A stretch of DNA of 64,000 bases from SHZI01 sp964417725 (GTDB lineage Bacteria; Pseudomonadota; Gammaproteobacteria; Steroidobacterales; GCA-2729495). The position numbers were made by a program, and so were the translations under genes. Under the pieces are notes generated by a model that saw only the letters and a program-made list of their open reading frames with translations, made no database searches and was not told the DNA's origin. The stretch is from NCBI GenBank assembly GCA_964417725.1, contig CAYQIV010000003.1, positions 62,001-126,000 of the forward strand, written 5' to 3'. Shown piece by piece: positions 35,272 through 43,763 of the stretch. Position 1 is the first letter of the stretch, and each line of letters begins with the position of its first letter.

Positions 35272-35351
35272 TTGGGCGCTCCTCGGAAGCACGTCGGTGC
35301 GTGCCGCGATGATACTGGATGGGCGGCGCGCCGTCGCCCCACGGACCAGAC

Positions 35352-35383
35352 CCGGGCGGCACGGACACTGCCGTGCCGCCCGG
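35352..35383. repeat. Perfect 13-bp hairpin downstream of the ComEA-like gene
   Basis: CCGGGCGGCACGG (35352-35364) and CCGTGCCGCCCGG (35371-35383) around a 6-base loop, seven bases past the ComEA-like stop. No T tract lies on either side, so it is a stable RNA hairpin or a repeat-type palindrome rather than a normal terminator. Confidence 0.6.
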
Positions 35384-35389
35384 CAGGCC

Positions 35390-35683
35390 TCACGGCGAGG
35401 CCGGCCGCGTGCCGGCGCCCGCCGGTTTTCCACCGATGCGGATGTTGTCGCGATTCTTGTCGAGGACCTGCGGACCGATACCCGACACCTTGAGAAGATC
35501 GTCGGTCGAAGCGAAACGGCCGTTCTTCTCGCGGTACTCGATGATGGCGCGGGCACGGGCGTCGCCGACGCCGTCCAGCTCGCGCGCCAGCGTCGCGGCA
35601 TCCGCGGTGTTGACGTCGACAGGGCCGGCCTGGGCGACCAGGGGCAACACGGACAGCAGGGCAATGGCGATGTTCCGGTACAT
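35390..35683 (-). CDS. Exported ComEA-type helix-hairpin-helix protein
   Basis: A 97-residue protein with a signal peptide (IAIALLSVLPLVAQA, cleavage after about residue 19) and a double helix-hairpin-helix unit: VDVNTADAATLARELDGVGDAR, then AIIEYREKNGRFASTDDLLKVSGIG. Such small ComEA-like proteins bind DNA in the periplasm and help DNA uptake in competent species; in many bacteria the role is untested. It stands between galU and lapB with its own gaps of 118 and 129 bases. Confidence 0.85.
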   Translation of the reverse strand: MYRNIAIALLSVLPLVAQAGPVDVNTADAATLARELDGVGDARARAIIEYREKNGRFASTDDLLKVSGIGPQVLDKNRDNIRIGGKPAGAGTRPASP

Positions 35684-35812
35684 GGCACTTCCTCTTGCGG
35701 GTTGAACTTGGGCCGGATGGAATTCCGGACGCGCCCATCGTAGGAAGGCCGGCCCTCGGGACCGAGTGCCGAAAGACCCGACTTCAGCAGGAAATGCCGA
35801 TACGCCCGCAGG

Positions 35813-36991
35813 TCAAGGGGGATCACCCGGGGTCAGCCGGCTGCTCGGGCGCACGCTGTCCCAGTGCCGGCAGCCCGGGCACTGCCACTGCAGGGTCGTG
35901 CTCTGGTAGCCGCAGATACGGCAGGCATACCCCGGCATCTGGCCGACCAGGCGGACAAAGGCACGCCTGATCGGATCCAGTGGGGAAGCCGGGGATGCCG
36001 GTGCAGCGCCCTGTACCGGAAGCAGCTCCCGGGCAACCGGATGTGCCGCCAGCAGCGCCGTGAAGGCTCCGTCCACCGCCGGGTCATCGGGCGCGTTGCG
36101 GCGCACCGCCGCAAGCGCGATCTGCCGCTGTGCCGCCGGATCCGCACTGCCGATCTCGCTGATCAGGGCAGTGGCTCCGGCGTTACCCAGCGCCCTGCGC
36201 GCGCTGTCGAGAAGGCGCGACAACACCTCGCCCACAAGCAGCGGATCGGCGCCGGCAAGTTCGCGGTAGTCCGCGAGCGCGGCACCATGATCACCGCGAT
36301 CCCGGGCGAGGTCGGCCGCAAGCAGCAGCACGCGGGGATGTCCGGGAGCGGTGGCTCGTGCCCTGGCCAGCCATTCGGCGGCCATCGCCGCATCCCCGTG
36401 GGCGCGCGTCTGCTCGGCCATTTCGCACAGGTAATGCACCAACCGCGCCGGCTCGACCTTGTCGTATCCGTCATGGCCCTCGAGTTCGGCGCACAACTGG
36501 ATGGCGCGCCCCCAGTCGCGCGTCACTTCGCAGACATGCAGCAAGCGGTGCAACGCCGCCCCACGCAGCGCGCCATCACCGCGGCGCAGGCCAAGCAGGT
36601 ATTCCTCGGCACGATCGTGGATCCCTGCGGCAAGATAGTCCTCCGCCAACGCGAACATCACCCGCTCGCGCTGGGCAGCGTCGAGGGACTCGAGGTCGAG
36701 CAGGTGGCGATGCAGGCGGATGGCACGGTCCGCCTCGCCCCGCTTGCGGAACAGCACGCCGAGCTGGATCTGTGTCTCGAGGTCCTCGTCGCCCACCGTA
36801 TCGAGGCCCGTGAAGACGTCGACGGCGCGCTCGGAGTCCTCGTTGAGGAGGTAACGGAAGCCCCGCAGGATATCGGCACGGGTGGTCTCGTCGCCTGCGG
36901 GCCCGTCGCGCCCGAGCCTGGCAAAGACGTAGCCGAGGGCAGCAGCGATGAACAACAGCCCGGCAAAGAAAAAAGCAGATTCAGTCGGCAT
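35813..36991 (-). CDS. lapB: Lipopolysaccharide assembly protein B (YciM), TPR protein
   Basis: Membrane-anchored adaptor that couples LPS synthesis to LpxC proteolysis in E. coli. From ATG 36991 it is 392 residues (E. coli 389). One N-terminal membrane helix (about 5-23, FFFAGLLFIAAALGYVFA), a string of TPR helices through ~340, and a C-terminal rubredoxin-like zinc site with Cys357, Cys360, Cys371 and Cys374 (CRICGYQ ... CPGC). Its start overlaps the end of lapA by 11 bases, as expected for the lapAB unit. It follows the rpsA-ihfB block as in other gammaproteobacteria. Confidence 0.93.
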   Translation of the reverse strand: MPTESAFFFAGLLFIAAALGYVFARLGRDGPAGDETTRADILRGFRYLLNEDSERAVDVFTGLDTVGDEDLETQIQLGVLFRKRGEADRAIRLHRHLLDLESLDAAQRERVMFALAEDYLAAGIHDRAEEYLLGLRRGDGALRGAALHRLLHVCEVTRDWGRAIQLCAELEGHDGYDKVEPARLVHYLCEMAEQTRAHGDAAMAAEWLARARATAPGHPRVLLLAADLARDRGDHGAALADYRELAGADPLLVGEVLSRLLDSARRALGNAGATALISEIGSADPAAQRQIALAAVRRNAPDDPAVDGAFTALLAAHPVARELLPVQGAAPASPASPLDPIRRAFVRLVGQMPGYACRICGYQSTTLQWQCPGCRHWDSVRPSSRLTPGDPP

Positions 36992-37280
36992 CCCGCACCG
37001 GCATGCTGCGCAACGCCTGGACTTCCTGTTCGGCAAGGTGCAGGGCACGGCGCAACTGGCGCCGCTGATGCATGAGGCGCAGCACGGCCACCATGGCGCA
37101 GAGCAGACCGAACAACCATCCGATGGTCAGCACCCCGATCAGCACGACGGACTTCTCCATCTCGACTGCCGCGAAAGCAAGGTCGACGGAGATCCGCCCA
37201 GGGTTCAGCACGGAAAAGAGCGCGACCAGCACGAGCAACACGACCAGCGCCAGCAGGTAAGCGACGGTACGCAACATCAT
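36981..37280 (-). CDS. lapA: Lipopolysaccharide assembly protein A domain protein
   Basis: A 99-residue inner-membrane protein with two membrane helices (about 5-27 and 44-68; YLLALVVLLVLVALFSVLNP and VVLIGVLTIGWLFGLLCAMV) and a cytoplasmic helical tail. It has the DUF1049/LapA pattern, including NPGRISVDL between the helices. Cotranscribed with lapB, overlapping it by 11 bases, and 28 bases after ihfB. Confidence 0.88.
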   Translation of the reverse strand: MMLRTVAYLLALVVLLVLVALFSVLNPGRISVDLAFAAVEMEKSVVLIGVLTIGWLFGLLCAMVAVLRLMHQRRQLRRALHLAEQEVQALRSMPVRDAD

Positions 37281-37308
37281 GCGCCCTTCGGCTTGGCCGC
37301 GGCGTGCA

Positions 37309-37611
37309 TCAGTCCCTTATCGGCAGGTGCCGGTTCTGGTTGACACGGTCGCGCAAGTCCTTGCCCGGCTTGAAATGGGGGACATACTTGCCGGCCAGCG
37401 CCACCGCCTCCCCCGTCTTCGGGTTGCGCCCGAGGCGCGGCGGACGATAGTGGAGCGAGAAACTGCCGAACCCGCGGATCTCGATCCGTCCACCGCCCGA
37501 CAGGGCGTCGCCCATCAAGTCCAGCAGGTGCTTGACGGCGAGTTCGACATCCCTCGCCGGCAAGTGTTTCTGCTTTTTGGCCAGAAGCTCTATCAACTCG
37601 GACTTCGTCAT
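37309..37611 (-). CDS. ihfB: Integration host factor subunit beta
   Basis: A 100-residue partner of IhfA. MTKSELIELLAKKQKHLPARDVE begins the helical part; VEIRGFGSF-type IEIRGFGSFSLHYR and the arm PPRLGRNPKTGEAVAL follow, and FKPGKDLRDRVN ends the body. The ATG at 37611 is nested in a much longer open frame that is only a shadow of rpsA. The gene lies 46 bases after rpsA, the standard location. Confidence 0.94.
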   Translation of the reverse strand: MTKSELIELLAKKQKHLPARDVELAVKHLLDLMGDALSGGGRIEIRGFGSFSLHYRPPRLGRNPKTGEAVALAGKYVPHFKPGKDLRDRVNQNRHLPIRD

Positions 37612-37657
37612 TCCGCCTCCCCCGGGAAACCGGCTGCCCCCTTCCCGACCGCTGCGG

Positions 37658-39343
37658 TCAGGACCCGTTGTTGCCCGAGATACGCTCGCGCAGCAGCTCG
37701 CCCAGCGTAGTGGCCCCGCTTGAGGATGCGCTCTCTGCCCGGTAGCTCTCCATGACCTCGGCTTCCTCGTGGGCATCCTTGGCCTTGATCGACAGCGAAA
37801 CGATGCGCGTCTTGCGGTCGAGGCCGATGAACTTGGCCTCGACCTCATCACCAACCTTGAGAACGGCACGGGCGTCCTCGACACGGTCGCGTGACAGTTC
37901 GCTGGCGCGCAGCTGGCCCTTGATACCGTCGGCCAGATCGACAACCGCACCGCGTGCGTCGACCTCGCTGACCGTCCCCTTGAGGATGCTGCCCTTGGGG
38001 TAGTCGGCCAGGAATCGCGAGAACGGGTCCTGGTCGAGCTGCTTGATGCCGAGCGAGATGCGCTCACGCTCGGGGTCGATGGCCAGCACCACGGCATCGA
38101 TATCCTCGCCTTTCTTGTAGTTACGCACGGCCTCTTCCCCGGGTACATCCCAGGAAATGTCGGAGAGATGCACCAGCCCGTCGATCCCGCCGGCAAGACC
38201 GACGAAGATGCCGAAGTCGGTGATCGACTTGATGGTGCCGGATACCCGGTCGCCCTTGTTGCACGTGGCTGCAAAGTCGGACCACGGGTTCGACTGGCAC
38301 TGCTTGATGCCGAGCGAAATGCGTCGCCGCTCCTCGTCGATGTCGAGCACCATGACCTCGACCTCGTCGCCGATCTGCACGACCTTCGACGGGTTGACGT
38401 TCTTGTTGGTCCAGTCCATCTCGGAAACGTGCACGAGCCCTTCGACGCCTTCCTCGATCTCGACGAAACAACCGTATTCGGCGATATTGGTGACCTTGCC
38501 GAAGATCCGTGTATTGGGCGGATAGCGCCGCGAGATCGCCTCCCACGGATCGGAACCGAGCTGCTTGATGCCGAGTGAAACGCGGTTCTTCTCACGATCG
38601 AAACGCAGGATCTTGACGGAAATCTCGTCGCCGACGTTGACCACTTCGGAGGGATGCTTGACACGCTTCCAGGCCATGTCGGTGATGTGCAGGAGGCCGT
38701 CGATGCCACCGAGGTCGACGAATGCACCGTAGTCCGTCAGGTTCTTGACGACGCCCTTGACGACCGCGCCTTCCTGGAGCGCAGCGAGCAGCGCCTCGCG
38801 CTCGACACTGTATTCCGCCTCGACGACGGCGCGCCGGGAGAGGACCACGTTATTGCGGCGCTGGTCGAGCTTGATGACCTTGAACTCGAGTTCCTTGCCT
38901 TCGAGGTAGGATGGATCGCGCACCGGCCGGACATCGACCAGCGAACCCGGCAGGAACGCCCTGACGAAATCGACGTCGACCGTGAAGCCCCCCTTGACCC
39001 GCCCGCTGATGACACCCTTGACGATCTTTTCGTGGGCGAAGGCGTCCTCGAGGGCCTCCCATGTCCGCACGCGCTTGGCCCGCTCGCGCGACAGGCGGGT
39101 CTCGCCGAAACCATCCTCGACGGCATCGAGTGCGACCTCGACGAGGTCCCCGATCTGGACCTCCATCTGGCCGCTTTCGTTGCGGAACTGGCTGGCGGGG
39201 ATGACCGCCTCGGACTTCAGTCCGGCACTGACGATGACGGCCTCGCTGGAGACATCAACCACGCGGCCGGTCAGTATGGTGCCCGGCTTGATGTGCTGGT
39301 TGGCGACACTTTGTTCGAAAAGTTCGGAGAAATTCTCGGTCAT
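37658..39343 (-). CDS. rpsA: 30S ribosomal protein S1
   Basis: A 561-residue mRNA-binding ribosomal protein with six S1 (OB-fold) domains, starting at about residues 20, 105, 190, 277, 364 and 450. The last four share the VxGxVxxxxxxGxFVxL-type pattern (GVVKNLTDYGAFVDLGGIDG, GKVTNIAEYGCFVEIEEGVEG). The ATG at 39343 gives MTENFSELFEQS, the family start. A TATAAC lies seven bases upstream of the ATG, with no clear Shine-Dalgarno element; E. coli rpsA likewise lacks a strong one. Confidence 0.96.
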   Translation of the reverse strand: MTENFSELFEQSVANQHIKPGTILTGRVVDVSSEAVIVSAGLKSEAVIPASQFRNESGQMEVQIGDLVEVALDAVEDGFGETRLSRERAKRVRTWEALEDAFAHEKIVKGVISGRVKGGFTVDVDFVRAFLPGSLVDVRPVRDPSYLEGKELEFKVIKLDQRRNNVVLSRRAVVEAEYSVEREALLAALQEGAVVKGVVKNLTDYGAFVDLGGIDGLLHITDMAWKRVKHPSEVVNVGDEISVKILRFDREKNRVSLGIKQLGSDPWEAISRRYPPNTRIFGKVTNIAEYGCFVEIEEGVEGLVHVSEMDWTNKNVNPSKVVQIGDEVEVMVLDIDEERRRISLGIKQCQSNPWSDFAATCNKGDRVSGTIKSITDFGIFVGLAGGIDGLVHLSDISWDVPGEEAVRNYKKGEDIDAVVLAIDPERERISLGIKQLDQDPFSRFLADYPKGSILKGTVSEVDARGAVVDLADGIKGQLRASELSRDRVEDARAVLKVGDEVEAKFIGLDRKTRIVSLSIKAKDAHEEAEVMESYRAESASSSGATTLGELLRERISGNNGS

Positions 39344-39459
39344 AAAGGGAGTTATACGCCGCTCGGGGCGTCCTCTCGTCGTTGCAGGCGCCGGCCCGTT
39401 GCCAGGCTGGCGGTCAGTGGATGAACCGGACTGCGCAGGCGCAGACCGGACCTGGATTT

Positions 39460-40143
39460 TCACGGAAACGCGGCAGAAGCCCATCGCAGCACACTGGCCA
39501 CCACTTCCTCGACATCCATGTCGGTGGTATCCAGAACGCGTGCATCGTCGCTGGGTCTCAGCGGCGCGACCTGGCGCGACGAATCCCTGTGATCGCGCTC
39601 GGTCAGCTCCCGGGAAAGGGCCGCAAGGCTAACATCAATACCCTTTTCCTTCAACTGCTTATGACGCCTGCGCGCCCGCTCCGCGGCACTGGCGGTGAGA
39701 AAGACCTTGAGCCCGGCATCGGGGAAAACGACGCTGCCCATGTCACGGCCGTCGGCGACCAGCCCGGGGGGCTGGCGGAAGGCGCGCTGGCGGGCCAGCA
39801 GCGCCGCACGGACCCCGGCCAACGCAGCGACCCTCGAAGCACCCTCGCTGACAGCCTCGCCGCGTATCGCCGCCGTGACCTCCTCACCATCGAGCCAGAC
39901 CCGGCCCTCACCGGAGGCATCGCTGTCGAAGCGCACGGGCAGTTGCGCGGCGCGCGCGGCAAGCGCGGGTTCTCCATCCAGGGCGACGCCGGCCCGCAGG
40001 GCATCCAGCGCAACCAGGCGATAAAGCGCCCCGCTGTCGAGCAGGTGCCAACCGAGTGCCGTGGCGACCTGGCGGGAGACCGTGCCCTTGCCCGAACCGG
40101 CGGGGCCATCGATCGCCAGCACCGGCACGGCATCGCGCGTCAC
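39460..40143 (-). CDS. cmk: Cytidylate kinase
   Basis: A 227-residue P-loop kinase phosphorylating (d)CMP with ATP. Walker A is IDGPAGSGKGTVS near residue 12; LLDSGALYRLVAL, the ADGRDMGSVVFPDA nucleotide-binding segment and RARRRHKQLKEKG lid follow. The start ATG overlaps the aroA stop by four bases (ATGA). The order aroA-cmk-rpsA is conserved. Confidence 0.95.
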   Translation of the reverse strand: MTRDAVPVLAIDGPAGSGKGTVSRQVATALGWHLLDSGALYRLVALDALRAGVALDGEPALAARAAQLPVRFDSDASGEGRVWLDGEEVTAAIRGEAVSEGASRVAALAGVRAALLARQRAFRQPPGLVADGRDMGSVVFPDAGLKVFLTASAAERARRRHKQLKEKGIDVSLAALSRELTERDHRDSSRQVAPLRPSDDARVLDTTDMDVEEVVASVLRWASAAFP

Positions 40144-41438
40144 GGCGCACCGACCGCCAACCCGATGGCCCTCGCCTGGGCGACGAACCCGGGATAGGAG
40201 GTGGCCACGTTGGCCGTGTCGAGGATCTCGACCGGGCCGCTGGCACGGGCGCCCGCGACCGCGAAGCTCATCGCCACCCGGTGGTCGCCCTGGCTGTCGA
40301 CGGTGCCGCCCCCCAGGGTTCCGCCCCTGATGAGCGCGCCATCGGGCAGTTCTTCTGCTTCGACGCCCAGTGCGCGAAGCCCGGCCACCATCGTACCGAT
40401 ACGGTCGCTTTCCTTGTGGCGCAGTTCCCCGGCCCCGGACACGCGGGTTTCGCCACTGGCCAGCGCCGCGGCGACAAACACCACCGGGAACTCGTCGATC
40501 GCCAGTGGCACGAGCGCCGGCGGGATATCGGCGCCCTGCAGTGCCGACGGGCGAACACGCAGCGTGCCGCAGGGTTCCTCGCCCACGTCATGGCGGGCAG
40601 TGATGGTGATATCAGCGCCCATCAGGCGGAGGATATCGAGCACCCCGGTGCGCGTCGGGTTGAGGCCGACATGTTCGATCACAAGTTCGCCGGATCGCGC
40701 CAGGCAGGCAGCGAGAATCAGGAAAGCTGCGGAAGAGAGATCACCGGGAACACTGATCGACTGTCCCGTCAGCACCCCACCGCCCGTCAGCGCGATGGCG
40801 TCCCCGCGGCTGTCGACCGGGTACCCAAGTGAACGCAACATGCGCTCGGTGTGGTCACGGGTCACGGCCGGTTCGCGCACCACGGTGCGGCCCTCTGCAT
40901 ACAGCCCCGCCAGCAGGATGGCCGACTTGACCTGGGCGCTGGCCACCGGCATGTCGTAATCGATGCCGCGCAGGGGGTGTCCACCGCGGATGGTGACGGG
41001 CGGGCGGCCGTGCCGGGTTTCTATCACCGCCCCCATGCGACGCAGCGGTTCGGCCACCCGTTCCATCGGCCGCTTCGACAGCGAGGCATCGCCACCGAGC
41101 GTGCTGTCGAAGGCCTGGCCAGCAAGCATGCCGGTGAACAGGCGCATCGCGGTACCCGAGTTGCCCATGTCGAGCATGGCCGGCGGGGGGCGAAAACCGC
41201 GCAAGCCTCGGCCCTCGATCACCAGGCTCGTGTCGCCGGTCAGCGTGGCGTCGACACCCATGGCACGCACTGCCGCCAACGTGGCGAGGCAGTCTTCGCC
41301 GGGCAGGAAGCCACTGATGCTCGACCGGCCCGTGGCGATTGCGGAAAACATCACCGCCCGATGGGAGATCGACTTGTCGCCAGGCACGCACAGGGTGCCA
41401 TGGACGCGACTGGAGGGTCGGGCAACCAGGCGCTGCAT
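40140..41438 (-). CDS. aroA: 3-phosphoshikimate 1-carboxyvinyltransferase (EPSP synthase)
   Basis: Sixth step of the shikimate pathway: shikimate-3-phosphate + PEP to EPSP. From ATG 41438 it is 432 residues. VPGDKSISHRAVMFSAIA, LDMGNSGTAMRLFTGML, SAQVKSAILLAGLYAEG, IDEFPVVFVAAALA and LRHKESDRIGTM are recognisable. The NSGTAMR loop has alanine after the GT where class I enzymes have A/G variation, so sensitivity class is not assigned. Translationally linked to hisC2 (TGATG) and cmk (ATGA). Unlike in Pseudomonas there is no tyrA fused to it. Confidence 0.95.
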   Translation of the reverse strand: MQRLVARPSSRVHGTLCVPGDKSISHRAVMFSAIATGRSSISGFLPGEDCLATLAAVRAMGVDATLTGDTSLVIEGRGLRGFRPPPAMLDMGNSGTAMRLFTGMLAGQAFDSTLGGDASLSKRPMERVAEPLRRMGAVIETRHGRPPVTIRGGHPLRGIDYDMPVASAQVKSAILLAGLYAEGRTVVREPAVTRDHTERMLRSLGYPVDSRGDAIALTGGGVLTGQSISVPGDLSSAAFLILAACLARSGELVIEHVGLNPTRTGVLDILRLMGADITITARHDVGEEPCGTLRVRPSALQGADIPPALVPLAIDEFPVVFVAAALASGETRVSGAGELRHKESDRIGTMVAGLRALGVEAEELPDGALIRGGTLGGGTVDSQGDHRVAMSFAVAGARASGPVEILDTANVATSYPGFVAQARAIGLAVGAP

Positions 41439-42583
41439 CAGCAGCGTGCGCCGGCGATGCCGGGCATGCGGGCCAGTGCGGCGAGCAGACCGGCGTTTTG
41501 CTCCGGCAGGCCGACGGTGATGCGCAGGTGGTCGGGCAGGCCATAGTTGCCGACGGGCCGGACGATGAATCCAGCCTTGAGCAGGTGCTGGTAGCTGTCC
41601 ATGGCCGGCACCGGCATGCGCACCAGAAGGAAGTTGCCCTCGGATGGCACCACCTGGCACCCCAGCGCCGTCAACCCTTCCCCAAGCTGTACCCGCCCCT
41701 GCGCGTTGAGTTGCTGCGAACGCCTCACATGCGCCGCATCGTCCAGCGCCGCCAGCGCGGCCGCCTGCGCCGGGGCATTGACATTGAAGGGCTGACGCAC
41801 CCGGTTCAGGAGGTCGGCGATCACGGGGTGGCTGACGGCATATCCGACACGCAGCCCGGCCAAGGCGTAGATCTTGGAAAAGGTCCGCGTCACGACCAGA
41901 TTGGGGAACTCATCGATCCAGCCGATGGCAGAGGCATAGGCCGGGTCGGTCACGTATTCGGCATACGCCTCGTCGACCACGACGATGACTTCGGGCGGCA
42001 GCGAGGCGATGAAGTCACGTAACGCCCCCGCATCGAGCCAGGTCCCGGTCGGGTTGTTGGGGTTGGCAATGAAGACCAGACGGGTCCGGTCGTCGACAGC
42101 CTCGCGCATCGCTGCAAGGTCATGACCAAGGGGCTTGACGGGATGGTGGGCGGGCAGCGCAGGCACCACGATGGCATGCGCCGATGCCGCCTGTACGGCC
42201 AGGGCATAGACGATGAACGCGTACTGCGAGTAGATCGCGGACCGGCCAGGCATGAGAAACGCTTCGGCCAGCAGGACGAGGACATCGTTGGAGCCATTGC
42301 CGGGGGTCAGGCACTCCGGTGTCACGTTGAGGTGTGCCGCCAGGCCCCGCTTGAGCGCCCAGGCCGAGCCATCTGGATAGAGCGCCGCACTGCCCAGCGC
42401 CCGGCTGGCCGCCTCAACGCTTGCCGCCGGCGGGCCGAGCGGGTTTTCATTGGACGCCAGTTTCACCGTGTTGCGGATGCCGAGCTCGCGCTCCACCTCT
42501 TCGATGGGCTTGCCCGGCACGTAGGGCGCCAGACGCTGCACGCCCTCGGCGGCCAGTGCGATGTAGCGATGCGCATCACTCAC
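41438..42583 (-). CDS. hisC2: Histidinol-phosphate/aromatic aminotransferase, second copy
   Basis: A 381-residue fold-type I PLP aminotransferase. VKLASNENPLGPP, LYPDGSAWALKRGLA, GNGSNDVLVLLAEAF, ANPNNPTGTWL, DEAYAEYV and the PLP lysine in TRTFSKIYALAGLRVGYA are present. The GTG start at 42583 overlaps the pheA stop (GTGA). Its position between pheA and aroA points to aromatic amino-acid transamination, as proposed for hisC2 of Pseudomonas, while the hisC in the his operon serves histidine. Confidence 0.9.
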   Translation of the reverse strand: MSDAHRYIALAAEGVQRLAPYVPGKPIEEVERELGIRNTVKLASNENPLGPPAASVEAASRALGSAALYPDGSAWALKRGLAAHLNVTPECLTPGNGSNDVLVLLAEAFLMPGRSAIYSQYAFIVYALAVQAASAHAIVVPALPAHHPVKPLGHDLAAMREAVDDRTRLVFIANPNNPTGTWLDAGALRDFIASLPPEVIVVVDEAYAEYVTDPAYASAIGWIDEFPNLVVTRTFSKIYALAGLRVGYAVSHPVIADLLNRVRQPFNVNAPAQAAALAALDDAAHVRRSQQLNAQGRVQLGEGLTALGCQVVPSEGNFLLVRMPVPAMDSYQHLLKAGFIVRPVGNYGLPDHLRITVGLPEQNAGLLAALARMPGIAGARC

Positions 42584-43731
42584 AGCACGGCCTTGGGATA
42601 CGAACCGAGGATGCGGAACAGCTCGGCGCGTTTGCGCAGGGCAGCCAGTGCAGCAGCCACCGGCGCATCGCGGGCATGGCCGTCGAGATCGATGAAAAAC
42701 ACGTAGTGCCACTTGCGCCGGTGCGATGGCCTGGACTCGATACGCGTCATGTTGACCCGATGCTCGGCAAGCGGTGCCAGCAGGCTGTGCAGGGCACCTG
42801 AATCATCGGTGTCGGGCACGGAAAGCAGCAGGCTGGTCTTGTCGTCACCACTGGCGCCGAGGATCTCGCGACCGATCACCAGAAACCGCGTGGTGTTGTC
42901 CGGTCGATCCTCGATATCGGCGACGAGCTTGTCCAGCGCATAGACCTCTGCCGCCGCATCGCCGGCGATGGCTGCCGTCCCGGCCTCGTCGCGGGCACGG
43001 CGCGCGCCCTCGGCATTGCTGCTGGCACCCACGAGTTCGGCCCCGGGCAGATATTCACGCAGCCACGCGCGACACTGCGCCAGGGATTGCGGGTGCGCGC
43101 AGACACGCACCACCTGCGTCAGGTCACCCATGGTGCCGAGCAGATGCTGGCGTATGCGCATCTCGACTTCACCACAGATCTTCAGCGGTGAACTGAGAAA
43201 CATGTCGAGTGTGTGGTTGACGGTGCCTTCACTGGAATTTTCGATCGGTACGACGCCGAAACTGGCCGCCCCCGACTCGACCTCGTGGAACACTTCATCG
43301 ATGGTCGCCAACGGCAGTGCGCGTACGGAATGGCCGAAGTGCTTGTACACGGCCGACTGGCTGAAGGTGCCTTCCGGGCCCAGGTAACCGACCTTGAGCG
43401 GCTCTTCCTGGGCGAGGCATGCCGACATGATCTCGCGGAACAGCCGCACCATTTCCTCGTCGGTCAGTGGCCCCTCGTTGCGCGCCACGACGCCACGCAG
43501 GACCTGAGCTTCCCGCTCCGGACGGTAGTAGTCGCCGCCTTTTACCCGGGCAACCTGCTGCGCCAGGCGTGCCCGCTCGGCGATCTTCACCTGGATCGCC
43601 GCATCGACGGCATCGATCTGCTTGCGCAGGGTGCCGAGCGCGGCCACATCGGCTGCAGGCTTGCGTGTGCTGGCGCGCTGCGCTGCCGGGGCCTTGCGCT
43701 TGCGCGTGGCGTTTGTCCTGCGCGTTGCCAT
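42580..43731 (-). CDS. pheA: Bifunctional chorismate mutase / prephenate dehydratase
   Basis: P-protein making phenylpyruvate from chorismate. A basic, low-complexity N-terminal extension (1-27) precedes the chorismate mutase helices (about 30-108, LRKQIDAVDAAIQVKIAERARLA). The dehydratase domain follows (about 112-290), with GYLGPEGTFSQSA, PIENSSEGTVNHTLD and the catalytic threonine in NTTRFLVIG. The C-terminal ACT domain has GALHSLLAPLA and ESRPSHRRKWHYVFFID for phenylalanine feedback. Total 383 residues. It is 32 bases after serA. Confidence 0.94.
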   Translation of the reverse strand: MATRRTNATRKRKAPAAQRASTRKPAADVAALGTLRKQIDAVDAAIQVKIAERARLAQQVARVKGGDYYRPEREAQVLRGVVARNEGPLTDEEMVRLFREIMSACLAQEEPLKVGYLGPEGTFSQSAVYKHFGHSVRALPLATIDEVFHEVESGAASFGVVPIENSSEGTVNHTLDMFLSSPLKICGEVEMRIRQHLLGTMGDLTQVVRVCAHPQSLAQCRAWLREYLPGAELVGASSNAEGARRARDEAGTAAIAGDAAAEVYALDKLVADIEDRPDNTTRFLVIGREILGASGDDKTSLLLSVPDTDDSGALHSLLAPLAEHRVNMTRIESRPSHRRKWHYVFFIDLDGHARDAPVAAALAALRKRAELFRILGSYPKAVL

Positions 43732-43763
43732 CCGTCACCTGCCTGGACGTACGTCCTGTGGAA

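Noticed and set aside
37309..38727. A 472-codon frame containing ihfB
   Set aside because: Everything upstream of the ATG at 37611 is a shifted frame of rpsA; only the last 100 codons are real.
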